In this document: in pieces, positions 50,920 through 59,633 of the stretch | Layout: each line of letters starts with the position of its first letter | Numbering within the stretch: position 1 is the first letter of the stretch | Program-made: the position numbers and the translations under genes | Assembly (NCBI RefSeq): GCF_025751555.1 | Contig: NZ_JAOWLB010000004.1 | Span: forward strand, 62,001-126,000 | Direction: 5' to 3' | DNA: 64,000 bases | Origin: Ruegeria aquimaris | Lineage (GTDB): Bacteria; Pseudomonadota; Alphaproteobacteria; Rhodobacterales; Rhodobacteraceae | The notes under the pieces: model-generated | What the model was told of the DNA's origin: nothing | Seen by the model: only the letters and a program-made list of their open reading frames with translations | Database searches by the model: none

Positions 50920-52554
50920 TCAATGCGCGCCCAGGATGCCGGTCCGCACCGAGTAATCCACCGCCAGCCCGTAATCGGGGTCATCGTCGCTGTCGACCAT
51001 CAGATGCCCGGCCTTGGTCAGCAGCTGGTGGCAGTCGCGGCTCAGATGCCGCAGCATCACCTGCTTGCCCGCCGCCTCGTATTTCAGCGCCACCGCCTCG
51101 ATCGCCTGCAAAGCCGACTGATCGACAACCCGGCTCTCCTTGAAATCGACGATCACGGTTGCGGGGTCCTGTTCGACCTCAAAAAGCTCCACGAACCCAT
51201 CGGTCGAACCAAAGAAAAGAGGCCCCTGAATCTCATAGACCTTGGCGCCCTTCGCCGTGTGCGACTCGCGCGTCACCGCATGGATGCGCTTGGCATTGTT
51301 CCAGGCATAGGCCAGCGCCGAGACGATCACCCCAACCACCACGGCAACGGCCAGATCCTCCATCACCGTGACTACGGTGACCAGCACGGTGACGAAGGCA
51401 TCGGTCAGCGGGACCTTGCGCAGGATCATCAGCGAGTTCCATGCAAAGGTGCCTATCACCACCATGAACATCACACCCACCAGCGCGGCCAGCGGAATCT
51501 GCTCGATCAGCGGTGCGCCCACCAGGATGAACACCAGCAGGAACAGCGCCGCCGCGATACCGGCCACACGGGTCCGCCCGCCGGATTTCACGTTGATCAT
51601 CGACTGGCCGATCATCGCGCAGCCGCCCATGCCGCCAAAGAAGCCGGTCACCACATTGGCCGCACCCTGGGCAATGCATTCCTGGCTGGCGCCACCGCGC
51701 TTACCGGTGATGTCGCCCACCAGGTTCAGGGTCAGCAGCGACTCGATCAGTCCGATCGCCGCGAGGATCACCGCATAAGGCAGGATGATCTCCAGCGTTT
51801 CCCAGTTCAGCGGCACCATCGGGATATGAAACTGCGGCAAGCCGCCCTCGATCGAGGCCATATCGCCCACGCGCGGCACATCTAGCCCGGCGCCGATCAC
51901 CAAAGCGGCGACCACGGCGATGCCCGCGAGCGGCGCAGGGATCACCCGCGTCACACGCGGCATGATCCAGATCACCACCATGGTCAGCGCCACCAGCGCC
52001 AGCATCAGGATCAGCGGGCCACCTGACAGCCATTCGCCGCCGCCCATCCCGTGGCCGGTATTTTCCATGCTGCCCGGCACCTTGAACTGGCCCATCTGCG
52101 CCAGAAAGATCACGATGGCCAGCCCGTTGACAAAGCCCAGCATGACCGGATGCGGCACCAGCCGGATGAACTTGCCCCATTGCATGACCCCGGCGACCAG
52201 CTGCAACAGCCCCATCAGCACCACGGTCGCAAACAGGTACTCGACCCCGTGCTGCGCCACCAGCGCCACCATCACCACCGCCAAGGCCCCTGTCGCGCCC
52301 GAGATCATGCCCGGCCGCCCACCAATCAGCGCGGTGATCAGCCCGACCAGAAAGGCCGCGTAAAGCCCCACCAGCGGGTGCACCCCGGCGACAAAGGCAA
52401 AGGCCACCGCCTCGGGCACCAGCGCCAGCGCCACGGTCAGCCCCGACAACAGCTCGATCCTGAGCCGCGAGGCAGTCAGCGGCTCGTCCGGCATCCAGCG
52501 CAGGTCGGGAATGGCGAGACGATTGGCAACACTTGCCAGGAAGGCACGGGGCAT
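50920..52554 (-). CDS. SulP/SLC26-family anion transporter with STAS domain
   Basis: 544 aa. About 11-14 membrane helices (residues about 30-415) with the SulP stretch LALVPEAVAFAFVAGVHPLVGLYAAF, then a cytosolic STAS domain (about 430-530; VIVDFKESRVVDQSALQAIE). SulP proteins carry sulfate, bicarbonate, C4-dicarboxylates or other anions; BicA-type bicarbonate uptake is a known case. The absence of a carbonic anhydrase nearby leaves the substrate open. A good terminator follows. Confidence 0.9.
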   Translation of the reverse strand: MPRAFLASVANRLAIPDLRWMPDEPLTASRLRIELLSGLTVALALVPEAVAFAFVAGVHPLVGLYAAFLVGLITALIGGRPGMISGATGALAVVMVALVAQHGVEYLFATVVLMGLLQLVAGVMQWGKFIRLVPHPVMLGFVNGLAIVIFLAQMGQFKVPGSMENTGHGMGGGEWLSGGPLILMLALVALTMVVIWIMPRVTRVIPAPLAGIAVVAALVIGAGLDVPRVGDMASIEGGLPQFHIPMVPLNWETLEIILPYAVILAAIGLIESLLTLNLVGDITGKRGGASQECIAQGAANVVTGFFGGMGGCAMIGQSMINVKSGGRTRVAGIAAALFLLVFILVGAPLIEQIPLAALVGVMFMVVIGTFAWNSLMILRKVPLTDAFVTVLVTVVTVMEDLAVAVVVGVIVSALAYAWNNAKRIHAVTRESHTAKGAKVYEIQGPLFFGSTDGFVELFEVEQDPATVIVDFKESRVVDQSALQAIEAVALKYEAAGKQVMLRHLSRDCHQLLTKAGHLMVDSDDDPDYGLAVDYSVRTGILGAH

Positions 52555-52715
52555 GGGGCAGATCCAGATGGGGAAGTTCGCGTTCCGGGCTTTCTAACGA
52601 ATCGCCACCCATACGGCCATGGCGCAGCACGGGTAACAGCTATGCGTTGCGCGCATGACTTTCGCTCGCGGTAAGGTGACTTGCACGCGGCCCGTCCGCT
52701 GCTCACCTGTCTGGC

Positions 52716-53297
52716 ATGCGTTCCCTGATCCCCTTGCTGCTATTCGCCCTGATCGCCCTGCCCGCCCATGCCCAGGACATGCAGGGCAACGATACCGCCG
52801 GAAACTGGCGGGTCACCCATCACCGGCTGATCGGCATCTGGGATTCCATGTGCGACGAGCGCGTCGAGCAAGGGCAATTGGTACAGCGCTGCTATCTGCG
52901 GCATGTGGACGTGTTCTCGCCGCAACCACGGTTTGCCGCGCAATACCTCTTTGTCACCCCCGACGGCACAGGCTTCGCTGTCGAAATCGGGATCGAGCCG
53001 GGCACGCTCTTTGCGCCCGGCGGCATCCGGATCGAGAGGGCTGGAGAACGTCTCTGGCACAGCAACTGGCCCGGTTGTCTGGCCGGGCTCGGCTGCACCT
53101 TCTCCGAGGGCCGAGCCGAGACCCTGATCGCGGCGATGCGGCAAGGCGGAAGCTTTCGCTTCACGTTCCGAGACCGCCACGGAAAGGCACAGGATCGCAC
53201 CTGGCCGCTGGGCCAGTTCGAGGCGGCCTGGCAGGATTTTCTCGATCAATCCCGCCAGCGCGGCCTGACCGGCGCAGACGCCCGTCAGGGCGGATAA
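52716..53297 (+). CDS. Exported protein, IalB-like
   Basis: 193 aa. Sec signal peptide (MRSLIPLLLFALIALPAHAQ). The mature protein has four cysteines in two pairs, MCDERVEQGQLVQRCYL and WPGCLAGLGCTF, and an ending that resembles invasion-associated locus B proteins (FTFRDRHGKAQDRTWPLGQFEAAW). IalB-like proteins are common and periplasmic in alphaproteobacteria; their role outside pathogens is not known. The family assignment is by eye. The mtnP gene follows 76 bases later. Confidence 0.6.
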   Translation: MRSLIPLLLFALIALPAHAQDMQGNDTAGNWRVTHHRLIGIWDSMCDERVEQGQLVQRCYLRHVDVFSPQPRFAAQYLFVTPDGTGFAVEIGIEPGTLFAPGGIRIERAGERLWHSNWPGCLAGLGCTFSEGRAETLIAAMRQGGSFRFTFRDRHGKAQDRTWPLGQFEAAWQDFLDQSRQRGLTGADARQGG

Positions 53298-53373
53298 GCC
53301 CCACCCTTGAAAAGCGCGCCGGAATCCGCACAACTCGGACGCGAAACGCCCGCAACAGGAAAAGGCCACCGAT

Positions 53374-54246
53374 ATGCGCAACACCAAGATCGCCGTGATC
53401 GGCGGCTCAGGCATCTATGACATCGACGGGCTGGACGCGGCGGAATGGGTCAGCGTCGACACCCCATGGGGGGCGCCCTCGGACCAGATCCTGACCGGGC
53501 GGCTTGGTGGCGTCGACATGGCCTTTCTGCCCCGCCACGGGCGCGGCCACGTACATTCCCCGACCGAGGTCCCCTATCGCGCCAATATCGACGCGCTGAA
53601 ACGGCTGGGTGTCACCGACGTGATCTCGGTTTCCGCCTGCGGATCGTTCCGCGAGGCGGTGGCGCCGGGGCATTTCGTGATCGTCGACCAGTTCATCGAC
53701 CGGACCTTTGCCCGCGAGAAGAGCTTCTTTGGCACCGGCTGCGTCGCCCATGTCAGCGTCGCCCATCCCACCTGCCCGCGCCTGTCGGACGCCTGCGAAT
53801 CCTCTGCCCGCGCCGCTGGCATCACCGTGCATCGCGGTGGCACCTATCTGGCAATGGAGGGGCCACAATTCTCGACGCTAGCGGAATCGAAGATGTACCG
53901 CGAACACTGGGGCGCCGATGTGATCGGCATGACCAACATGCCCGAGGCGAAACTCGCCCGCGAGGCCGAGCTTTGTTATGCCTCCGTCGCGATGGTCACC
54001 GATTACGACAGCTGGCACCCCGATCATGGCGAGGTGGACGTGAGCCAGATCATCGCCACGCTGATGGGCAATGCCGACAAAGGCCGCGCCATGGTCAAGG
54101 GCCTGCCCGCCCTCCTGGGTGCCGCGCGCACACCCTGCCCGCATGGCTGCGACCGGGCGCTGGAGCATGCCATCCTGACCGCACCCGAGGCGCGCGACCC
54201 GGCGCTGCTCGCCCGGCTTGACGCGGTTGCCGGTCGGGTGTTGTAG
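53374..54246 (+). CDS. mtnP: S-methyl-5'-thioadenosine phosphorylase
   Basis: 290 aa. Phosphate and substrate sites are visible: IGGSGIYDIDGL, FLPRHGRGHVHSPTEVPYRANIDALK, SVSACGSFREAV, MEGPQFSTLAESKMYR and GMTNMPEAKLAREAELCYA. It splits methylthioadenosine, a product of polyamine and homoserine lactone synthesis, into adenine and methylthioribose 1-phosphate. AAAAGGCC precedes the ATG. The downstream apt can return adenine to AMP. Confidence 0.93.
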   Translation: MRNTKIAVIGGSGIYDIDGLDAAEWVSVDTPWGAPSDQILTGRLGGVDMAFLPRHGRGHVHSPTEVPYRANIDALKRLGVTDVISVSACGSFREAVAPGHFVIVDQFIDRTFAREKSFFGTGCVAHVSVAHPTCPRLSDACESSARAAGITVHRGGTYLAMEGPQFSTLAESKMYREHWGADVIGMTNMPEAKLAREAELCYASVAMVTDYDSWHPDHGEVDVSQIIATLMGNADKGRAMVKGLPALLGAARTPCPHGCDRALEHAILTAPEARDPALLARLDAVAGRVL

Positions 54247-54292
54247 GCAAACAGGCGCTTGACCGCGACCGGGAAAGCAGGCTGACTGCGAT

Positions 54293-54312
54293 CTGTTCAG
54301 TTTGGAGAACAG
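54293..54312 (+). promoter_or_regulatory. Small hairpin presenting the LysE ribosome-binding site
   Basis: CTGTTC (54293-54298) pairs with GAACAG (54307-54312), and the loop and stem edge contain GGAG, the ribosome-binding site of the gene starting at 54315. The fold could tune translation; it may equally be a DNA dyad. Confidence 0.3.
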
Positions 54313-54314
54313 TC

Positions 54315-54944
54315 ATGCCCCTTGATCTCTGGCTTGCCTTTGTTGCCGCTTCGACTGCCCTTCTGCTGATCCCCGGCCCCACAGTGCTGCTGGTCTTGAG
54401 CTATGCCCTGTCCAAGGGGCGTGGTGTGGCCGTTGCCTCGGCCACGGGAGTGGCTCTGGGAGATCTCATCGCGATGAGCGCCTCTCTCGCAGGGCTTGGC
54501 GCATTGGTGCTGGCCTCGGCCACGCTGTTTGCGGTGCTCAAATGGGTCGGCGCCGCCTATCTTCTGTGGCTGGGCTATCGCCTGTTCCGCAGCGCGGGCA
54601 GCGCGGGACTGGCGCAGATGCGCGTCTCGCCGGATGTGAGCGAACGGTCGGTCTTTGCCCATGCCGCCGCTGTCACAGCGCTGAATCCGAAATCCATCGC
54701 CTTCTTCATCGCCTTCGTGCCGCAGTTCCTGCGCCCCGAGGTGCCACTGATGCCGCAGTTCGCCGTGCTGATCGTAACCTTTGTCGGGCTAGCCGCATTG
54801 AACGCCCTTGCCTATGCGCTGCTGGCCGACCGGCTGCGCCGCTGGGTTGACCGGCCTTCGGTGATTGTGGGGCTGACCCGAACCGGAGGCGTGACCCTGA
54901 TGGGCATGGGGCTTGCCACCGCATTGCTGCGGCGCCCCGCCTAG
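54315..54944 (+). CDS. LysE/RhtB-family amino acid exporter
   Basis: 209 aa, about six membrane helices. The RhtB pattern is clear: PGPTVLLVLSYALSKG near residue 21, then GVALGDLIAMSASLAGLGALVLAS and NPKSIAFFIAFVPQF. Members export homoserine, threonine, lysine or other amino acids, usually to prevent overload. Placement between mtnP and apt has no obvious metabolic logic. Its last four bases overlap the convergent RHH gene. Confidence 0.88.
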   Translation: MPLDLWLAFVAASTALLLIPGPTVLLVLSYALSKGRGVAVASATGVALGDLIAMSASLAGLGALVLASATLFAVLKWVGAAYLLWLGYRLFRSAGSAGLAQMRVSPDVSERSVFAHAAAVTALNPKSIAFFIAFVPQFLRPEVPLMPQFAVLIVTFVGLAALNALAYALLADRLRRWVDRPSVIVGLTRTGGVTLMGMGLATALLRRPA

Positions 54945-55114
54945 CTGTCCTGATGCGCCTTCATGAATTCGCGGATGAAGCGGCGAATCTCGCGCGCGGC
55001 ACTGGTATCGAGCGCCTTGCAGGTTTCGACAAAGGCGTCCCGCTCTTTCTTATCCAGCCGCAGAACAAGCTGCGCATCCTTGGTAGAAGCGTTTTTTCCG
55101 TCTTTCTTGCCCAC
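54941..55114 (-). CDS. Small ribbon-helix-helix-like DNA-binding protein
   Basis: 57 aa with a GTG start at 55114. The core KDAQLVLRLDKKERDAFVET, then CKALDTSAAREIRRFIREF, reads as a beta strand followed by two helices, the ribbon-helix-helix pattern of CopG/Arc-like repressors and many antitoxins. The frame is open to 55237, but that would run through a 24-bp palindrome, which is better explained as its operator. A different frame has an ATG nearby but a poor product. No toxin-like gene follows; the divergent 40-codon frame is the only partner candidate. Confidence 0.65.
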   Translation of the reverse strand: MGKKDGKNASTKDAQLVLRLDKKERDAFVETCKALDTSAAREIRRFIREFMKAHQDS

Positions 55115-55130
55115 GAATCCATCCGCGCGG

Positions 55131-55168
55131 TTGAAGATTTGGCATATGCATTGTATATACAATGCATA
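55131..55168. promoter_or_regulatory. 24-bp palindromic operator with an overlapping promoter
   Basis: TATGCATTGTATATACAATGCATA (55145-55168) is a perfect palindrome. On the plus strand TTGAAG (55131-55136), a 17-base spacer and TATATA (55154-55159) form a promoter whose -10 box is the palindrome centre. The site lies about 30 bases upstream of the RHH gene start and about 50 upstream of the divergent small ORF, so one bound repressor could control both. Confidence 0.6.
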
Positions 55169-55216
55169 GAATATGTCGGTGCGCCGCACCGTAACAAAAA
55201 GACCGAGGCAATTGCA

Positions 55217-55339
55217 ATGAACCTGCATACCGCACAATCGCTACTGATCCAGGACCGGCGGGACTGGGTGAAACCACATCTCTCCTGGCTTCCCGCGACG
55301 CTCTACCGCTCTTTCGCCAGCCTCAAGACCCGGCGCTGA
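55217..55339 (+). CDS. Predicted 40-residue protein divergent from the RHH regulator
   Basis: ATG at 55217 with GAGG nine bases upstream; the product [20 protein letters not shown] and so on is basic (ending SLKTRR) and amphipathic, with no membrane span or known domain. It lies directly downstream of the plus-strand promoter built into the 24-bp palindrome. It may be a small effector regulated by the RHH protein, or a chance frame. Confidence 0.4.
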   Translation: MNLHTAQSLLIQDRRDWVKPHLSWLPATLYRSFASLKTRR

Positions 55340-55454
55340 CCTCATCAGGCCCACCTCTGTTGGCGCGTCTGTTGGCGCGGCACCGTCCTCCCTCTTGCAC
55401 CAGCGCGTTTCATGCGCCAAACCGCTGGAAACGCAGATCTTACAGGGGGACCTC

Positions 55455-55994
55455 ATGTCCAGAACGAAATCGGTTCAGGATTACATCCGCACCATCGTCG
55501 ATTTCCCGCATGAGGGAATCCTGTTTCGGGATGTCACCACTCTGTTTGCTGATCCGCGCGGGTTTCGCATGGCGATCGACCAGATGCTGCACCCCTACGC
55601 GGGCGAGCGGATCGACAAGGTCGTCGGATTGGAGGCGCGCGGCTTCATCCTCGGTGGGGCCATTGCCCACCAGCTGAGCGTCGGTTTCGTGCCGATCCGC
55701 AAGAAAGGCAAACTGCCCGGCACCACGATCAGCCAAGACTACAAGCTGGAATATGGCGAAGCGATTGTCGAGATCCACGATGACGCGATCCAGCCGGGCG
55801 AAAAGATCCTGCTGGTCGACGATCTGCTGGCAACCGGTGGAACGGCGGCCGCAGGCATCAAACTGATCGAGCGGCTCGGGGGCGAGATCGTCTCTTGCGC
55901 CTTTGTCATCGATCTGCCGGAGCTTGGTGGCCGAAAGGTTCTGGAAAAAATGGGAATGGACGTGCACGCCCTGTGCGAATTCGAAGGGCTGTGA
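55455..55994 (+). CDS. apt: Adenine phosphoribosyltransferase
   Basis: 179 aa. Type I phosphoribosyltransferase with the PRPP loop [19 protein letters not shown] (about 118-136), [14 protein letters not shown] and [12 protein letters not shown]. It converts adenine and PRPP to AMP. The ATG at 55455 with AGGGGGA upstream gives the normal start; 55395 would add 20 residues. Together with mtnP it completes MTA salvage to AMP. Confidence 0.94.
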   Translation: MSRTKSVQDYIRTIVDFPHEGILFRDVTTLFADPRGFRMAIDQMLHPYAGERIDKVVGLEARGFILGGAIAHQLSVGFVPIRKKGKLPGTTISQDYKLEYGEAIVEIHDDAIQPGEKILLVDDLLATGGTAAAGIKLIERLGGEIVSCAFVIDLPELGGRKVLEKMGMDVHALCEFEGL

Positions 55995-56037
55995 TCACGT
56001 TGTTTCACTAAATTTTGATTGGCTGAACCAAAAACCT

Positions 56038-56057
56038 GCGGCTTAGGCCGCGTTCTT
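56038..56057 (+). terminator. Possible terminator after apt
   Basis: GCGGC-TTAG-GCCGC (56038-56051) is a five-pair stem with a tetraloop followed by GTTCTT. It lies 43 bases after the apt stop. Short stem, so only moderate support. Confidence 0.4.
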
Positions 56058-56162
56058 CTGCCGTCAAGTGAGCGGGCCGCCAATTTGCGGACATCCGGTA
56101 CCCTGAATTTTGCGTAATCGACTTCGATGCCAACACCGGCAGCAAACCGAAGGAGATACCGA

Positions 56163-56645
56163 ATGTTTCGAAAGTCAGCCCTTGCTACCGTCGCCGCTGC
56201 TCTGTTTGCCACCTCGGCCGGCGCGGGTGGCAACGCCAAGGATATCGTCGATACCGCCGTGGGCGCGGGCTCGTTCTCGACACTCGTGGCCGCTGTTCAG
56301 GCGGCAGGGCTTGTCGATACCCTGAAAGGGGATGGCCCCTTCACCGTTTTTGCCCCGACGGATGAAGCCTTTGCCGCGCTGCCTGCGGGCACGGTCGAGA
56401 ACCTGCTGAAACCGGAAAACAAGGACCAGCTGATTGCCGTGCTCACTTATCACGTGGTTCCCGGCAAGGTGATGTCGACGGATCTGAGCGACGACATGAC
56501 CGCGACGACCGTGCAGGGCGGCGCCGTGACCATCGATCTGGATAACGGCGTGATGGTAAACGATGCGACCGTATCGGCAGCGGATATCGAAGCCAGCAAT
56601 GGCGTTATTCACGTCATCGACAAGGTTATCCTGCCGAAGGGATAA
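56163..56645 (+). CDS. Exported fasciclin-domain protein
   Basis: 160 aa. Signal peptide ([21 protein letters not shown]) followed by one fasciclin (FAS1) domain: [57 protein letters not shown] and [13 protein letters not shown] are the family landmarks. FAS1 proteins mediate adhesion or surface contact. The ATG at 56163 with GGAGATACC upstream is used. A strong terminator follows nine bases after the stop. Confidence 0.92.
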   Translation: MFRKSALATVAAALFATSAGAGGNAKDIVDTAVGAGSFSTLVAAVQAAGLVDTLKGDGPFTVFAPTDEAFAALPAGTVENLLKPENKDQLIAVLTYHVVPGKVMSTDLSDDMTATTVQGGAVTIDLDNGVMVNDATVSAADIEASNGVIHVIDKVILPKG

Positions 56646-56654
56646 GCCGCAGAT

Positions 56655-56683
56655 GCGGGGCCGGACGAACCGGCCCCGCTTTC
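56655..56683 (+). terminator. Intrinsic terminator after the fasciclin gene
   Basis: GCGGGGCCGG-ACGAA-CCGGCCCCGC is a perfect ten-pair hairpin (56655-56679) followed by TTTCCC. It lies between convergent genes and may also act on the DsrE-like transcript. Confidence 0.8.
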
Positions 56684-56687
56684 CCGA

Positions 56688-57122
56688 TCAAGGGCGCACG
56701 TAGGCATAGCCCTGTTCTTGCAGTTCGATGAGGCGCACAACGCCCGAAGGAACGACGGTCGCCTCTGCCATCAGCTCAATCTCGTGCCCAGCCTTCTTGC
56801 TCATCGCTGCCTTGGTGTTGCCGCAGGCTGCAAAAGACAGGTTCTCCATCTCCAAGCTCATGGCCGAGATACGGTCCGCGACCGGGCTCTTGCCCGGAAT
56901 GTACATGTTGAGCCCCGGACCATAGGCCACGACCTCCACCATGACCGTATCGCCGATGCTTTCATAGTGCTTGGTGACATTCGCGACGTTGTTGAGCGCC
57001 ATGTTCATGACCTGAGGATCATTCTCGTCCACATGAACAGCGACGTAATGCGTTTTGCCTTCGGCCCAGGCTCCGCTCGCCGTCGAAAGAGCCAGAGCAG
57101 CTGCCAGAAAAAGATATTTCAT
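56688..57122 (-). CDS. Exported DsrE-family protein
   Basis: 144 aa. Signal peptide (MKYLFLAAALALSTASGAWA), then a DsrE/DsrF-type fold: MNMALNNVANVTKHYESIGD, VEVVAYGPGLNMY and a single Cys in LSFAACGNTKAAM, at the place where DsrE proteins carry a sulfur-handling Cys. A periplasmic sulfur or redox role is possible. AGGGAGGAACACGAAA precedes the ATG on the minus strand. The 176 bases upstream contain no further gene. Confidence 0.8.
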   Translation of the reverse strand: MKYLFLAAALALSTASGAWAEGKTHYVAVHVDENDPQVMNMALNNVANVTKHYESIGDTVMVEVVAYGPGLNMYIPGKSPVADRISAMSLEMENLSFAACGNTKAAMSKKAGHEIELMAEATVVPSGVVRLIELQEQGYAYVRP

Positions 57123-57298
57123 TTTCGTGTTCCTCCCTGAACACTATCATTGTCACGCAGTAGGAGGGATATGCATAGAAAAATCATATTTCTTGCATTC
57201 ATTTATCTGTGACAGTTGGCTTTATGCGTAACAGTGAACGGGTTTTCCTGTAGCCCTGTCCGCGACTTGCTGTTGCGAGCAGAGGCACAAAACCCAGT
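57123..57298. other. 176-bp intergenic region
   Basis: AT-rich next to the DsrE-like start (57175-57230), probably its promoter zone, though I cannot fix the boxes. GGGTTTT (57240-57246) and AAAACCC (57289-57295) form a wide inverted repeat just after the FAD-oxidase stop. No gene is seen. Confidence 0.4.
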
Positions 57299-58714
57299 CT
57301 AACCGCGCAGGACCGCTCCAGGGTTCATGATACCTACGGGATCGAGCGCTGTCTTGATCGCCCGCATTGCCGCCAGCTTCACCGGGTCTCCATAGCGGAT
57401 CAGGTCATCGGCCTTCAGCCTGCCGATCCCGTGTTCGGCGCTGACCGATCCGTCCAACGCGTGAACGAGGTCGTGAACGGCGCGCTGGACCTGCCCGGCC
57501 ACTGCCGCGAACTCGGTCCGGCTGTGCCCTTTGGGCGGGAAGACGTTGTAATGCAGGTTACCATCGCCAAGATGGCCGAATTTGTTGATCCGGAAAGGTC
57601 CGATTTCTGCAACAGCGGCGGCGGCCCGCTTGATGAAGTCCGGGATCGCCGAAAGCGGCAGAGACACATCGTGGCTCGAGACTGAGCCGATCAGCCGATT
57701 GGCCTCGGGCAGGTGTTCGCGAACAGTCCACAGCGCGTGGCGCTGCGCCTCACTTTGGGCGATTACTCCGTCGTCAGCGAGACCAGCGGAAAGCGCGGTC
57801 TCGAACAGATGCTCCAGCGCCTCGCTTGCCGCACGACCGCCCGAGAGACCCAGTTCGACCAGAACGCACCACTCCGGCAGTGTTTCAAAAGGCTGACGCA
57901 CCTGAGGCAGAACTTCGGTCAGGAACTCAAGGCCCTGCCGGTGGATGAGTTCGAAAGCGCTGACCGCCTCGCCGACTTGGGCGCGCGCCAAAGACAGCAG
58001 CTCCAGCGCCGCCTTGGGCGACGCCACAGAGAGCATGGCCGTACCGATTGACCCCGGCACCGGCGATAGTTTGAGCGCAGCCGCCGTAATGATGCCCAGC
58101 GTCCCCTCGGCACCGATCAGCAGGTTGCGAAGATCATAGCCGGTATTGTCCTTTCTGAGCCGCGACAACCCGTGCCAAATCTGACCCGAAGGCAACACAG
58201 CCTCCAGTCCCAGGCACAGGTCACGGGTATTGCCGTAACGCAATACGTTCACCCCACCCGCGTTGGTCGACAGATTTCCACCGATGCGGCACGATCCTTC
58301 GGCGGCCAGCGACAGGGGAAACAAGCGGTCTGCTTTGGCCGCAGCCGCCTGGATATCGGCCAGGATGCATCCGGCCTCGGCGAGCAGTACGTTTTCTTCG
58401 GGATGGACGGCGCGGATGTGGTTCATCCTTTCCAGTGAAACGAGAAGAGGCGCGGGGCCATCTGGCATCACCTGCCCACCGACCAACCCGGTCCCACCGC
58501 CATAGGGTACCACCGGAACCCTCCATTGGCCCGCCGCACGCACAAGGGTTGCGACGTCATCCACCGTGCGCGGCAGCGCAAGCACACCCACCTGTCCCTG
58601 CCAGCGGCCACGCGGCTCGGTCAGATAGCGTGGCTCGACCGGGCGCAGGACGCCCTCGGGCAACAGCCCGCTCAGATGAGCGGCAAACGGGGCATCGGCG
58701 GCATTCAGCGTCAT
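57299..58714 (-). CDS. FAD-linked oxidase, D-2-hydroxyacid dehydrogenase (GlcD) family
   Basis: 471 aa. PCMH-type FAD domain (about 40-220; VVPYGGGTGLVGGQVMPDG, EGSCRIGGNLSTNAGGVNVLRYGNTR) and the C-terminal FAD-oxidase domain with KFGHLGDGNLHYNVFPP and SAEHGIGRLK, which hold the metal- and substrate-binding His. Relatives oxidise D-2-hydroxyglutarate, D-lactate or glycolate and pass electrons to quinone. No glcE/glcF partner is beside it, which favours a single-subunit D-2-hydroxyglutarate or D-lactate dehydrogenase. Confidence 0.88.
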   Translation of the reverse strand: MTLNAADAPFAAHLSGLLPEGVLRPVEPRYLTEPRGRWQGQVGVLALPRTVDDVATLVRAAGQWRVPVVPYGGGTGLVGGQVMPDGPAPLLVSLERMNHIRAVHPEENVLLAEAGCILADIQAAAAKADRLFPLSLAAEGSCRIGGNLSTNAGGVNVLRYGNTRDLCLGLEAVLPSGQIWHGLSRLRKDNTGYDLRNLLIGAEGTLGIITAAALKLSPVPGSIGTAMLSVASPKAALELLSLARAQVGEAVSAFELIHRQGLEFLTEVLPQVRQPFETLPEWCVLVELGLSGGRAASEALEHLFETALSAGLADDGVIAQSEAQRHALWTVREHLPEANRLIGSVSSHDVSLPLSAIPDFIKRAAAAVAEIGPFRINKFGHLGDGNLHYNVFPPKGHSRTEFAAVAGQVQRAVHDLVHALDGSVSAEHGIGRLKADDLIRYGDPVKLAAMRAIKTALDPVGIMNPGAVLRG

Positions 58715-58753
58715 GACCCCACTGATGCCTCAGCGTCACTTCCCCGGCAAGCC

Positions 58754-59578
58754 CTATTCATCGGGGCGCAGGTAACGCGGTTCCAGCACGATTACCGTGG
58801 GACGATCCGGCAGGTTTCGCAGGCTGACCTCGATCGAGGAAACCCCATCGCGGCGAATGTCGAACTCGTTGCCAATCCCGGCCAGAAAGGCGTTCAGCGA
58901 ATACCCCGAAAACCAGTGCATCGGGATCACGACCGAGGATTTCAGGCGTCTGAGCACCTGCATCATTTCCGGCAGTGACATGGTCGTGCCCCCGTCGACC
59001 GCAGCCATGACCACATCAAGCCGCCCCAGCGCCGCAAATTGCGCATCGTCGGGGACATGATGCAAATGACCAAGATGCCCAATGCAGAGCCCAGCCACCT
59101 CGAAGACAAAGATCGAGTTCCCGTTCGGCTCGATACCGCTGAAATCCGACCTGATATCGGTCGAAACATTGCGCACCAGCATCTCGCCCAGATCGAGATA
59201 GTGGTCGACCCCTTCGCCAAACGGCCCCCACCCTTCGAGGACATGGGGAATCGCCGGGTCGGGAAAGGCTGTCCAATGCGTCTCGTGCGCGTGGTTCATG
59301 GTCACGATGTCGGGGATCAACGGTGCGGTGCCGAGAAAACCGGTGAAATCCGTCACCGCTGTCAGCCCACCCTCGGTCTGAAGCAGGAAAGAGGCGTGGG
59401 CAATATAGCTGATCCGCACCGCGTATTGCGGCACCGGGGCCCGCCAGTTGGCCAGTTGCACATACTCCAAGCCCGGGGCGGCATCGGCTATAGCGATGCA
59501 ATGGCTTGGACGGCGCTCTTGCGCGCTGATCGGGGTGGTGATCAGGGCAAGAAAGAGAATGACAAGCGAGCGCAGCAT
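58754..59578 (-). CDS. Exported metallo-beta-lactamase-fold protein
   Basis: 274 aa. Signal peptide (MLRSLVILFLALITTPISAQ). The fold is UlaG-like: YIAHASFLLQTEGG, then MNHAHETHW, GHLGHLHH, and DVVMAAVDGG, IPMHWFSG. The usual HxHxDH motif reads HAHETH, so the Asp is replaced by Thr; one metal site may be altered. Function unknown; it may be a periplasmic hydrolase. The ATG at 59578 is used; upstream frame would overlap the acyl-CoA dehydrogenase. Confidence 0.8.
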   Translation of the reverse strand: MLRSLVILFLALITTPISAQERRPSHCIAIADAAPGLEYVQLANWRAPVPQYAVRISYIAHASFLLQTEGGLTAVTDFTGFLGTAPLIPDIVTMNHAHETHWTAFPDPAIPHVLEGWGPFGEGVDHYLDLGEMLVRNVSTDIRSDFSGIEPNGNSIFVFEVAGLCIGHLGHLHHVPDDAQFAALGRLDVVMAAVDGGTTMSLPEMMQVLRRLKSSVVIPMHWFSGYSLNAFLAGIGNEFDIRRDGVSSIEVSLRNLPDRPTVIVLEPRYLRPDE

Positions 59579-59633
59579 CGGTATCCCTCCTGTCCGCAAA
59601 GATAGCACGGCTTGACCCGACGTCGAACCTCGC

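Noticed and set aside
54961-55197. 78-codon minus-strand frame overlapping the RHH gene in another frame, with an ATG
   Set aside because: Its product is Ser/Arg/Cys-rich and shows no fold, while the chosen frame gives a good ribbon-helix-helix pattern.
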